Below, piece after piece: positions 11,301 through 23,942 of a DNA stretch of 64,000 nt; position 1 is the first letter of the stretch, and each line of letters starts with the position of its first letter. The stretch is taken from contig CAUYLG010062978.1 in NCBI GenBank assembly GCA_963573385.1, forward strand, positions 56,738-120,737, given 5' to 3'. The stretch comes from Cacajao melanocephalus. Its lineage: Eukaryota > Chordata > Mammalia > Primates > Pitheciidae. The notes under the pieces were generated by a model. It ran no database searches. It had not been told where the DNA came from and saw only the letters and a list, made by a program, of their open reading frames with translations. Made by a program: the position numbers and the translations under genes.

Positions 11301-12009
11301 GACCTCCATTAGAAAGGGACCCTTTTACATATGCACTTAATTCTTCTTTTCATTTCCCCCACAACATCCCTACTTTTGGCGGTTGCTTGGGTAAGATTTA
11401 CACAACCATGATCTCATAATTAGAGTGATTGGGAAGGTGCATACTGTGTCACAGAGGCTGCTTTCTTTTGGAATCACATTTTTTCCTAAATATATCCCTG
11501 GAAATATGGTGTTTAGTGTTTTCCTTAGCTGGGGTTGTGGGGGTCCTCATCTTCAGAGAAATGAGCTACGAAGTGGGCTTCCCTGTGGTTGTTCTGTCCC
11601 CTGAAGATGTGCCTGAGTAGTTCTGGAAAGTCACTCTATTTTCCAACTGGCAAAATCAGTAAAAGATAAAAATCCAAGAGGACTGAACAAAGGAAGAGTC
11701 ATTTTACAAACTGTTTCCATAATAAACTGGTTTAAAAAGCAAGAGTGAAGTCAATTAGAATAGACTGATACAAAGGGACATTTGGATTCCTAGTATAAGG
11801 TGTATAGGTCTGTACCTGCCCAGTCGTTTTTCTGGTGAATGGCTCTTTTTTTTTTCTTTAATCTTTTGCAGCTGGGTTTTTGGCTGTCAAGACTACATGA
11901 TGATTCCCTTTCCCGTTGAGATTGTGAAGCTCAGTTTGACATTTAGAATAGTCACCAAAATAGAAGTCAAAAGAAAGCATAGTGAATATCAGAATTAAAC
12001 TCCACACTT
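11301..12009. other. Unassigned sequence
   Basis: About 700 bases without a recognised repeat. A T9-type tract sits at 11847-11855. The 63-codon frame at 11429-11620 is unsupported. Confidence 0.45.
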
Positions 12010-12382
12010 TTGATGGATGAGGAAACTGAGTTCCAGTGGCTGATACAAAGTTTTGTAGCTTAATAAAAATGAACAGAGACCAGAAGCCAGGTTTCTCAAT
12101 GCTTGTATTTTCTTATGCCTTCAACCACAATAGCATCTGGCTATAGAAAAGGTATGTTGAATGGTGTGCAGGCTCTGGAATCTGGGGTCTATGATGAAAT
12201 CCCAGCTCTAGCACTTACTATAAATACATCCTGGTAAAGTTGCTTTATCTCTCTGTGCTATATTTTTCTCCTCTGCAGCATAGGAATAAAACAGTCTTTA
12301 TCATATCAGGTTGTTGTGAAGATTAATAGGCTTAGCTTAGTGCCTGGCTCAAACAGTAAGAGCACAATAAATGTTAGCTCTT
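12010..12382 (+). repeat. MIR SINE (plus a weak antisense MIR trace)
   Basis: 12150-12382 is a good sense MIR: GGCTCTGGAATCTGGGGTCT, CCCAGCTCTAGCACTTACTA, TTTATCTCTCTGTGCTATAT, GGTTGTTGTGAAGATTAATA and GTGCCTGGCTCAAACAGTAA occur in canonical order. Just before it, 12010-12110 has GATGAGGAAACTGAGTTCCAG-like and CAGAAGCCAGGTTTCTC-like segments that could be an older antisense MIR. Confidence 0.75.
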
Positions 12383-13229
12383 AGTAGGAGGAAGCGTCCT
12401 GGAACGCTGCAGGGAATGCCGGAAAGGAAATCTGATCCTAGTCCCAAGGATATCTTGATCTGTGGTTTAACCTGGCTCTGAAAAAGGAATACAAATGGTC
12501 TAACCCAAAACTAATGTTTTGGCAATTCAATTATGTATGTAAAACACTTCGCATTCTGCCTGACACAATTTGAGTGCTGGAAAAACATCCAGTACCTCTT
12601 TTGTTGTTGTAAGCATAGTCTAATTTATTCATGGGCACTGGCTTACTCAGCCCTGCCAGACACCCAAGATTTGGCAAGTTTGGTTATGCAGTTGCCTGCA
12701 AATAGGAAATCTCCAAGACTTATATTCTCCAAAGAAAGGGAACCAATAGGAGATACAAACATGAGAGTTATCAAGGAAATTGTCTCAAGCAATTATGGAG
12801 ATCAAGAAGTCCCACAACCTTCTGTCTGTAAGCTGGAGAGCCAGGGAACCTGAGGGTGCAACTCAGTCCTAGTCTTAAGGCCTGAGAACCAGGAACTCCG
12901 TGGTCCGAGGGCAGAAGATGGATATCTCAGCTCAAACAGAGAGAGCAAGTTTCCCCTTTTGTTCTATTCAGGCCCTTGAAAGATTGGATGATGCTTGCCC
13001 ACATTGATGAGGGCAGATCTTCTTTACATAGTCTAACAATTTTAATGCAAATCTCTTCCAAAACATCTTCACAAGTGTACCCAGAAATAATGTTTTACCA
13101 CCTATCCAGGCATCCCTTAACCCAGTTAAGTACATGTAAAATTAGCCATTCGCTTACGTTTGTTAAAAATATTTTCGTAACAGGGTGTGTGAGAAGTGCA
13201 ATGTTAGCGTGTAAAGAAAGCCAACGGTA
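12383..13229. other. Unassigned sequence
   Basis: About 850 bases. A 106-codon frame (12533-12853) and an 84-codon frame (12976-13230) lie here. Neither has a recognisable domain, a Kozak-like start, a signal peptide or an upstream promoter, and I treat both as chance frames. Confidence 0.45.
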
Positions 13230-13657
13230 ACGGTGCTGAGCCCATATGGCATGAAGGGGAATGACTGAGGTTAAGGTTTTTTGAAAAAAAGATGTAAGTC
13301 TTGCAGGGTGAGCAGGTATAAATTAGAAGAAGTCAAGGGAGAGGAACATGTGTAAAAAGCCCGTGCAGAGGAAGAATGCCATAATAAAACATAACACTCT
13401 GGAGAAACTTACCAGTCATTCAATGTGGCTAAAGCTCAAAGTTTAAAAAGAGGAATGGAGCAAGGTATAGCTGAAGTGGAAGTCAAGTTCAGATCATTTC
13501 ATGCTAGGCACTTCCACCCTTATCCTGAATGCATTGATAAGTCATTTAGGTATTTGCATGCCAAAGAATTACTTTATCAAATATTTATTTAAGAAGGTAA
13601 CTCTGGATGCTGAAGCATAGATTGGAAAAATGATGAATGGAATAATGAAGAAAAGTT

Positions 13658-13681
13658 AAAAAAAAAAAAAACAAAACAAAT
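13658..13681 (+). repeat. A-rich tract
   Basis: A run of about A12-13 followed by CAAAACAAA, within the decayed L2. Simple low-complexity sequence. Confidence 0.85.
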
Positions 13682-14204
13682 GAAGACATGAATGGTGAGA
13701 ATGGAAGAGGGCCTGAATTAGGTGACCTGGAGATATCAGGATCAGGAGGCATGAGGCAGAAGGAAAGCTCAGGGGTGATTTAAGTTTCTCAGGCTGATGA
13801 AAATAACACTCACAGAAAAACAACATGGTGCTGGAGGAGCAGATGTTGAGACTGAAAGGGTGAAGAAGACGTTCAATTTAAAATTTCATATGTTGGATCT
13901 GAAGATGCGTAAGACACTGTCCAGACACGTAGGATTACATACAGCCTTTTTGAAGCGAACTGGGAGAGAAAAAGCCAGTTGTGTTTTTCACAAAACTGCA
14001 GCTGTGTTTGTTCTTACTCCTTCCCTTACTCATTTTCCTTTTTGCTCATTCATGCTTTTCTGAGATTGTACTTCCTAAGAAAGTAGTAGCATGTAAAGAT
14101 TTGCCCCACTTAAGCTGCTTTTGAGGAGCCCGGGAGAGGTAGTGATTGCTAACATGCATGTGAAGGAGCCTGTTCAGAAAGTGTGTATAGAGTGATCAAA
14201 ATCT

Positions 14205-14256
14205 GAGTATAGGTTCCTGGAAAATACACAGAGTATAGGTTCCTGGAACATACACT
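14205..14256 (+). repeat. 26-bp tandem duplication
   Basis: Two adjacent 26-bp units each begin GAGTATAGGTTCCTGGAA (14205-14230 and 14231-14256). They differ at two positions, so the duplication is recent compared with the surrounding old repeat sequence. It is consistent with replication slippage. Confidence 0.95.
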
Positions 14257-14700
14257 GCCATCAGTGTATAAGAGCCAGATGGCATGAGAAGGACCTGAAG
14301 AAAACCAAGGACAGGGCAGAGAGGGAGAAGAAACCTAGGAGTGATCAGTGTTGTAAACTCAAGGAATGATGAGGTCTGAGATAAGAGGCGTGGTCGATGG
14401 AATTGGAAGTGCAGTAGTGCTCAGTATGATCACACAAGGGAAGAACTGGCATTTTGAAATTAACACATAGGAGAACACTGCCAATCTTGGCCAAAGGTAG
14501 AGACAAGGCCAGGTTACAGGGGATTAAGGATGAATCAAAAAGATGAAATACAGGTGGCAGGCACAGACAGTGCTGTAAACATGTTGGTTATGAAAACAAG
14601 AAGAGAGGGAGCGCTGTAGCTAGAAAGAAATATTTGGTGGAAGAGAGGATTTTTAATTTCCGTTTTTATTTTGATGCTGTTTCAAGAGTGGAGAAACCTG

Positions 14701-15464
14701 AGCGTATTCATACCCTAAAGAAAATGAACCCACAGAGAGGACCAATTTAAAAACTCACACAGTAAAGAAGCTGCACATGTACACACCTACTAATAGAACG
14801 CAGCATTTTCCTTTCCTTCCTTTGAATGCTTTCAGAAATGCAGAAATGTGTTTCACTCTTCTAAATCTAGCATCAGAAATTTGGCTGCACGGGTCTGTTT
14901 GAGGAGGTTCGGTGCTTCTAAGTGATTGAGACAGTCCAGCAACTTGAATTGGACATCTCAGACTGTCCTAGACAGCAGCATGTAGTTACTGGGCTTGCTC
15001 CTTTAGCCTACTGGCTTGAGGCAAAGTTAAATTTCAGCATCCAAACCAGTTAAAATCAGCAGAAGTCAAGGTGCACCTAAATTCCAGAGTAGAACGAGTT
15101 TCTTGTTTGTGAACTCCTCAGAATTCTCCTGTGAATTATCCCAGAGGAATAATGCAGTCACGAAGTGTGATGAATTCTAGGCTAAGACAACTCAGGATCC
15201 TTCCTTTCATTAATGTTTCTGTGTTCTCTCTCTCTGTTGAAACTTACACAGACATACACATGGACTTTCTGGCTCTCTCAGTCTCATTTTCTCTCTCTCT
15301 CTCACATACACATACAGAACCAGAATCAAATGCGTATAAAGGTTGTCCATGTTTTTTAACAATCACAGAATTTTAGTGCTTAGAGGATGTTTTTAGAATG
15401 ATTTAGTTCAATACTCTCATTTTACATCTGAACAAAATGAGACATAATGAAAACATAACATTAA
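14701..15464. other. Unassigned sequence with a CT/CA tract
   Basis: No gene is supported. A pyrimidine and CA-rich microsatellite-like tract (TCTCTCTCTCTCACATACACA) lies near 15290-15317, and the 81-codon frame at 15131-15376 simply reads through it. Confidence 0.5.
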
Positions 15465-15960
15465 CAACAGCATAATGATAATAAATCATAGTTATAATAT
15501 GTTCTCACATACATTAACTTAATTGATTCTCAGAGAAATGTTAAGGGAAGGGGAACAAAACTAAACTGGATTGGAATCATATCTTAAAAATATTGTCTTT
15601 TAACCTTTATATTCCTTTGCTGTGAGCTGCAGGTTGAATATGTTGTTTCCACTTTACAGGTAAGGAAACTAAAGTTAAGAAATGTAAAAGTGTGCTTGAA
15701 GTCAGACAAATATTATGTGTCTAAAAATCATGTCAGAATTGACAATAGACCTCACAATTCTTTGATTTCAGAGATTTCTTTCATTTCTTTTTCTTTTTAT
15801 ATTTTTATAGCGTTTTATGCTTATCAAGGTAGTTTCACTTACAAGATTTAATTAATTGTTATGACAACTCTTCATGATAGATGAAATCTAGAAACAAAGT
15901 GAAAGATGAAGCACTCGTAGGAAGTCTCACAAGTAAACGATTGTGCTAGTACTAAAACAA
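15465..15960 (-). repeat. MIR SINE fragments, antisense
   Basis: 15465-15760 has ATAATAAATCATAGTTATAA, CACATACATTAACTTAATTG, TTTCCACTTTACAGGTAAGG and TGCTTGAAGTCAGACAA in reverse MIR order. 15808-15960 repeats the theme (TTATGCTTATCAAGGTAGTT, TAATTGTTATGACAACTCTT), suggesting a second, weaker MIR3-type fragment. Confidence 0.6.
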
Positions 15961-15990
15961 TAATTGGGCTATGAAGTTTTATCCCCAGAC

Positions 15991-16470
<480 letters not shown>

Positions 16471-17850
16471 CAACACAGCATACATTTAAAGTTCTTAATT
16501 TTTGTTCCACTGGGTTTGATTTCCTCTTCTGCAATAATAGCTAACATTTTTGTAGCATTCTGGCAGGGATGTGGAATTCATTTTATTTTAGCTCTCCACT
16601 GAACAGAAACAGTGCTACTGTGTATACACGTATCTTGTAATACAGGTTACTAGATTCCTACTAAATTGCCCACTCTCACAGTAAAAAATAAATAAATAAA
16701 TAAACATAATCTCTTCAACGTTATGGTACTCTAAAGCAGTCAGACACTTTCTGTATCCATATAGCCTTGGGTGGCTAACATCATATTGTGTGAGTAAAGT
16801 AAATAGGAATGAAGGCTAGAAGCATAATAACTTTGTGTTAATTGCTGATGATGGTGGCCACAGTGAGAGCAGGAACTCCATGTTGCGGGATGAGACTCGG
16901 AAAGCGGATAAGCACAGAGCTTACTGTCTCCTACACCAGAGCCCCCCGTGTATTATTGCTGGTATCCATGTGTGACAGATTGTATTGTGCACCGAGCTGG
17001 AAGATAATAAATAGACGTGAGATGATGGTTTACAGAAGGGTGCTTAGAACTCCTTGAACCAGCAGAAGGAGAAAACGGTGCTGGTACAAGGTTGAACCGT
17101 CAAACTCAAAATCCCTTTTTTCCTTTTTCCCCAGAGGGCAATTTTTCCAGGATTTAGCTTGCTTTCTGCCTTGTCATCTGGAAATTTGGTGGTTAATTAC
17201 TAAAATGCCTGAACCAAAATTTCTGTTGCATTTTTTCCCCTTTTGGTTGACTTTCTCTAAAAAATGTCTCATTTTTAGTGAAAAATGTCTCATCAAAACT
17301 ACCTTTAGGAGTCTTTGTGCAACTATTTCTGCTACTTTTAAAAATCATCCCTTATTTAACTGAGAAGTTTAATGACATTGTGGGCCTAACTAAAATCTGT
17401 AATATTTGAGATTTGAACAACAGCAACAACAAAAAACCTAAAACAGAAACTGGAAATGCCAGTAAATTGTTTGCATGATTTCTTATCACACAATTGTTTT
17501 ATTTCATACATTTCTCATTGACGAAGGAAGAAACAAGTCTAGAGAAAGTGATGGTGATAGATATATTAAGGTGATTAATGATATTGTTTGGATGATGGCT
17601 CATCTGTATGAAATGAAAAATAGGTTGTTTATTTATCCAAGACTGTGCTACTTTTTTATCATTCTAATATTAAAAATAATCACAAGACTGAAGCATTAAC
17701 TACCATTGCCAAAAAATAGAAAATGATTTATTTAGGGGCACTTCTTAGGCCAGATGTTACATGGAAAAATGAGTTGCTGTTGAAGATGAGATTTGTTTAC
17801 GTATAGGCCAAGTAAACTAGCCCTTGCTTTGATCTCATGGACTCGTCAGC
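16471..17850. other. Unassigned sequence with an AAAT microsatellite
   Basis: Includes an (AAAT)n tract at about 16684-16705 and two close copies of AAAAATGTCTCAT at 17262-17274 and 17281-17293. The block 16842-17100 is richer in GC than its surroundings and holds the second copy of the 21-bp segment shared with MER5. No gene is supported; the 71-codon frame at 16842-17057 has no recognisable domain. Confidence 0.5.
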
Positions 17851-18080
17851 TTAACATAGTGATGGAGCACACTGCCTATTTAGTCATACTTGTGAGTACA
17901 AAATCCCAGCTCCACCACTTGCTAGCTGTGTGACATTAGGCACATTATTAAATCTATTGTGGCTCAGTTTCCTCATTTGTGAGAAGGGATCCAAATAGGA
18001 CATATCTCATAGAGTTGTCATGAAGTTTCAAATGCCTAACACATAGTGTGTGCTTCATAAATGTAAGCTGTTATTATGAT
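17851..18080 (+). repeat. MIR SINE, nearly complete
   Basis: Sense MIR with AAATCCCAGCTCCACCACTT, GCTAGCTGTGTGACATTAGG, GGCTCAGTTTCCTCATTTGT, ATAGAGTTGTCATGAAGTTT and AACACATAGTGTGTGCTTCA in canonical order. One of the best preserved MIRs in the window. Confidence 0.9.
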
Positions 18081-18309
18081 CATCAATCTGGAGTGTCCCT
18101 TTGCCAGTTATTTTGCATTCAAAAGGCTTCTGAAAAGATATATACATTAATGAGTAAACAAAAGCATGAGCTGCCCGATTCATTTCTCTGATAATTCAGT
18201 CAATTTATCACACAGGATAGGGGATACTGGAGTAGAGGAAAAGTGAGCCCAGCTGTGTGGAAGCAAGAGCGTGAGTTCTTCTCTGCAAGGGCTTTGCTAT
18301 ATACAAAGC

Positions 18310-18515
18310 AGTATGATGCAGGAGAGGGCGTGAGTCTCTCACCCACATGCATTTGAGGATAAGCCCTGGCTCCTGCGGTGGCAAGACCTTCTATAAATTA
18401 CTTCATCTCTCTAATCCTTGATTCATGCAAAAGTGAAATGTTCTAAGGATTTAAATGAGATTACGTATGTCAAATATTTAGCTGCAAGTTAGTGCTCAAC
18501 TATTGTTATTATTCT
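18310..18515 (+). repeat. MIR SINE fragment
   Basis: Sense MIR, more decayed than its neighbour at 17851: TAAATTACTTCATCTCTCTA, ATGCAAAAGTGAAATGTTC, TTTAAATGAGATTACGTATG and TGCAAGTTAGTGCTCAACTA follow the MIR order. It is framed by two similar 35-bp segments (18191-18228 and 18533-18570). Confidence 0.6.
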
Positions 18516-18814
18516 TGACAGATAATTGACTTGTAGTTCAGTCAGTTTATCACTCAGGAAAGGGATATTGTTTCTTTTTTTGTCAATGAGAGTAATAATT
18601 ATTAATATCATTATAATTGCTATTACTTTTACCTTGGGAGATAAGATAAAGTGGAGATACACGGGTAGTTCAGATACAGAGAGATGAGGAGCCATCGTAT
18701 AAGGGCACAGGACACATTTGAGATGGTTTACAAAAAGGGCAGTGGTCAGGGTCTTCAAACACCAGCCGGGCGCTTCCTGCTATCTGTCCCTCTCAGTGAA
18801 TAGCCAACTGTCAT
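18516..18814. other. Unassigned sequence
   Basis: AT-rich stretch with TTATTAATATCATTATAA-type sequence. The 89-codon minus-strand frame at 18489-18758 overlaps MIR sequence and is not supported as a gene. Confidence 0.45.
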
Positions 18815-19345
18815 ATTCATCAGCCAGTCAACAAGTTTTATTGAGTCCCTGCTATGGGCTGGGCAGTTTTCCAGGTGCTAATTTTAAACAAGTGAACATG
18901 ACCAGCAACAGTCCTGCTCTTAGGTAGCTTGTATTCTGTGAGTACCCTTCAATAATCAGGTGAGCAAAGAAGCAGGGAGGATAATTTCAGGTTGCAGAAA
19001 GACAACAGTTTAGATAGGGAGTGTTGTGGGAGAGGGTACTGTAGCTACAGGCACAGAAAGGCCCACTGAGGAAGGAAAATTTAGCTAGGCTAGAAGAAAA
19101 AGGGGCCCACCACATTCGGGAAAGGGCATTCCATTCAGAGGGTTCTGCATATCAAAGGTCTTGAAGTGAAAGTGATCTTGGCTTCTTCCCAGGCCTGTGT
19201 GGCTGCTGCATGTATTAGACCATGATGAAAAGAGTAGCAGAGCCCAGGGCTAGTAGGGACTTACAAGCCAAGCAAGGAGCCTGGATACCAAGTAATGCAT
19301 GAAGCCAAGAAGGGCTTGAAGCAAGGGAGCAGGGTGATGGATCTA
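18815..19345 (-). repeat. L2 LINE fragment, about 530 bp
   Basis: Antisense L2 in good order: GTCAACAAGTTTTATTGAGT, CTGCTATGGGCTGGGCAGTT, ACAGTCCTGCTCTTAGGTAG, GGGAAAGGGCATTCCATTCA, TATCAAAGGTCTTGAAGTGA and GAAGGGCTTGAAGCAAGGGA. This is the L2 3' region with no readable frame. Confidence 0.85.
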
Positions 19346-19399
19346 CCATACAGTCGCTTGCCACGAACTCAAAAAATCACCAACCTCTATCTGTGCAGA

Positions 19400-19625
19400 G
19401 TTTATAAGACTTGCATCCATTCATTTATTCTTGACAACAAACCAGTGAGGTGATTGAAGTAGGAATTTTGTTCACCTAATTTTGTAACTAGGAAAACTAA
19501 GGCTCAGAGCGCCCAAGTTTCCTAACTTGATGCCTCATCCGAGCAGAGTGAAATCAGTTAGTGGCAGAGGTATGGGGTCCCATCTAGGTTTGGGATTCCA
19601 ATCCTGACCTCTATCTCTGACAAGG
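19400..19625 (-). repeat. MIR SINE fragment
   Basis: Antisense MIR: AAACCAGTGAGGTGATTGAA, CTAGGAAAACTAAGGCTCAG, AGTTAGTGGCAGAGGTATGG and TTCCAATCCTGACCTCTAT appear in the expected reverse order. Confidence 0.75.
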
Positions 19626-21429
<1,804 letters not shown>

Positions 21430-21509
21430 ATGTTCATATATTTACATATGTGAAAATGTGGGAGAAACAGATAAGCAAATAATTCAGTAATGACATTTGT
21501 GAAATAAGA

Positions 21510-21700
21510 CAATAACCCGAATCTTTATATAGTTCTCGTTACTTTTCATAGCATTTTCACATAGAATGTCTTGGTCAACCACAGCAACAATAACATGAGG
21601 CTGACATTCTCCCCATTTCATGGATCAAAAAACTAAGCCGAAGGTTAACTGGATTGTTTTGTAAATATTTGGCCACTTAGCCAGCACAATGTCCTAGGAG
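21510..21700 (-). repeat. MIR SINE fragment
   Basis: Antisense MIR-type sequence: CATAGCATTTTCACATAGAA, ACAGCAACAATAACATGAGG, TCCCCATTTCATGGATCAAA and AACTAAGCCGAAGGTTAAC. Moderately decayed. Confidence 0.6.
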
Positions 21701-21879
21701 TCATGCTTAATAATGCATTGTACCTCATTGCTACAGTCAAATCTTAGGTATAAGACCGGAGTTCCAAGGTTTTCATAAATATATTTAGCTAAGACCATTA
21801 CATAGAGTTTGCATAGGCTATAGAATCTGAAATTTTCAGTACTCTTTCTAGAGTGCCAAGAGTCTCCATTGCTTCATCC

Positions 21880-22135
21880 TACAAATATTCACTGAACAAA
21901 GCATTATGCTCCTATGTACTCAGCGTTCTTCCAGGAGCCTGATGGGACCCAGAGATGAATCAGAAACAGACATGCCATCAACACTAGAGCAGGAGAGTCC
22001 AGGAGACAAGCTATGGAAGAAAATTATGTAATAAAAGTAGTATTGTATCAGATGCCAATAAAAGGGTACACAAAATGTTTAGAGGAAAGAAAGAATGCTT
22101 TCAGCTGGAGAAAGGATTTAGATAGACTTTAATGA
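21880..22135 (-). repeat. L2 LINE fragment
   Basis: Antisense L2: CTACAAATATTCACTGAACA, TGCTCCTATGTACTCAGCG, GGACCCAGAGATGAATCAGA and GTATTGTATCAGATGCCAA, the last matching the L2 segment on a trait of short ATGTCAGATG-like words. Confidence 0.65.
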
Positions 22136-22462
22136 GGACTTATAGATCCAGAATCCAGTGATTGAAAGAAATCATTAAAGATTTAAAGCCCAAGCAACTG
22201 GTGTGTTTTTAAGAAGCTTAATCTTATAGGCCATGTGGAAAACTAGAGGGAAGAAGGATGGTTAGCTGGCTATTAAGGTATTTAGGAATAAGGGAATAAA
22301 TTCTCAAACAAAAGGATGATTGATAGAAGAGAAAAACTTCAAAGTCAACATTCTGGAAAACACCGATTATTTTCAATAAGGCATCAGTGGGGTGTCAGTA
22401 AAGACTTGGAGCTCAATCAGGATTACGGCAGAATATTGAATCCCTTCCTTCCTCTCTTAGTA
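22136..22462. other. Unassigned sequence
   Basis: About 330 bases, possibly a continuation of the L2 above. The 123-codon frame that starts at 22316 runs into the FLAM at 22476 and is not a gene. Confidence 0.45.
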
Positions 22463-22475
22463 TGTTCTGGGTTTT

Positions 22476-22610
22476 ATTTTCACTCTTGTTTTGTAGAGAC
22501 AGGATCTTGCTGTGTTATCCAGGCTAATCTTGAACTCCTGGTCTCAAATCATCCTCCTACCTGGCCTCCCAAAGCGCTGGGATTACAGGACCAAGCTACT
22601 GCACCTGGCC
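22476..22610 (-). mobile_element. FLAM (free left Alu monomer)
   Basis: Antisense single Alu left arm of about 120 bp: TTGTAGAGACAGGATCTTGC, CAGGCTAATCTTGAACTCCT, CTCCCAAAGCGCTGGGATTA and the head CTGCACCTGGCC. A 13-bp perfect target duplication TGTTCTGGGTTTT lies at 22463-22475 and 22614-22626, which proves an L1-mediated insertion of a monomer rather than a truncated dimer. Confidence 0.9.
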
Positions 22611-22626
22611 TTGTGTTCTGGGTTTT

Positions 22627-23816
<1,190 letters not shown>

Positions 23817-23884
23817 ACTAATTCTTAATTACACATGACAATGGGTATATCATTTAGGGTATAATCAGAGAAGCAGAACACCTG

Positions 23885-23942
23885 TATGGTGCCTGGTATA
23901 TGGTGGGCTCCCAGTAAATAATCATTTATGATGAATGAATGG
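23885..23942 (+). repeat. L2/MIR-type 3' tail fragment
   Basis: Short sense fragment: GGTGCCTGGTATATGGTGGG, CCAGTAAATAATCATTTATG and a TGAATGAATGG end, as in L2 3' termini. Confidence 0.6.

Larger units (their letters stand above)
13230..14700 (-). repeat. Long decayed L2 LINE, discontinuous
   Basis: Antisense L2 recognised by a succession of weak landmarks in the right order: TGCAGGGTGAGCAGGT, GGAAGTCAAGTTCAGATCAT, CTTATCCTGAATGCATTGAT, AGGTAACTCTGGATGCTGAA, CAGGAGGCATGAGGCAGAAG, and further on TGAAGAAAACCAAGGACAGG and AACTGGCATTTTGAAATTAA. The frame is destroyed throughout and parts (13950-14200) may be unrelated. A 26-bp tandem duplication sits inside at 14205-14256. Confidence 0.55.

Noticed and set aside
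12533..13230. 106- and 84-codon frames as a small gene
   Set aside because: Different frames, no domain, no Kozak-like start and no sign of splicing between them.
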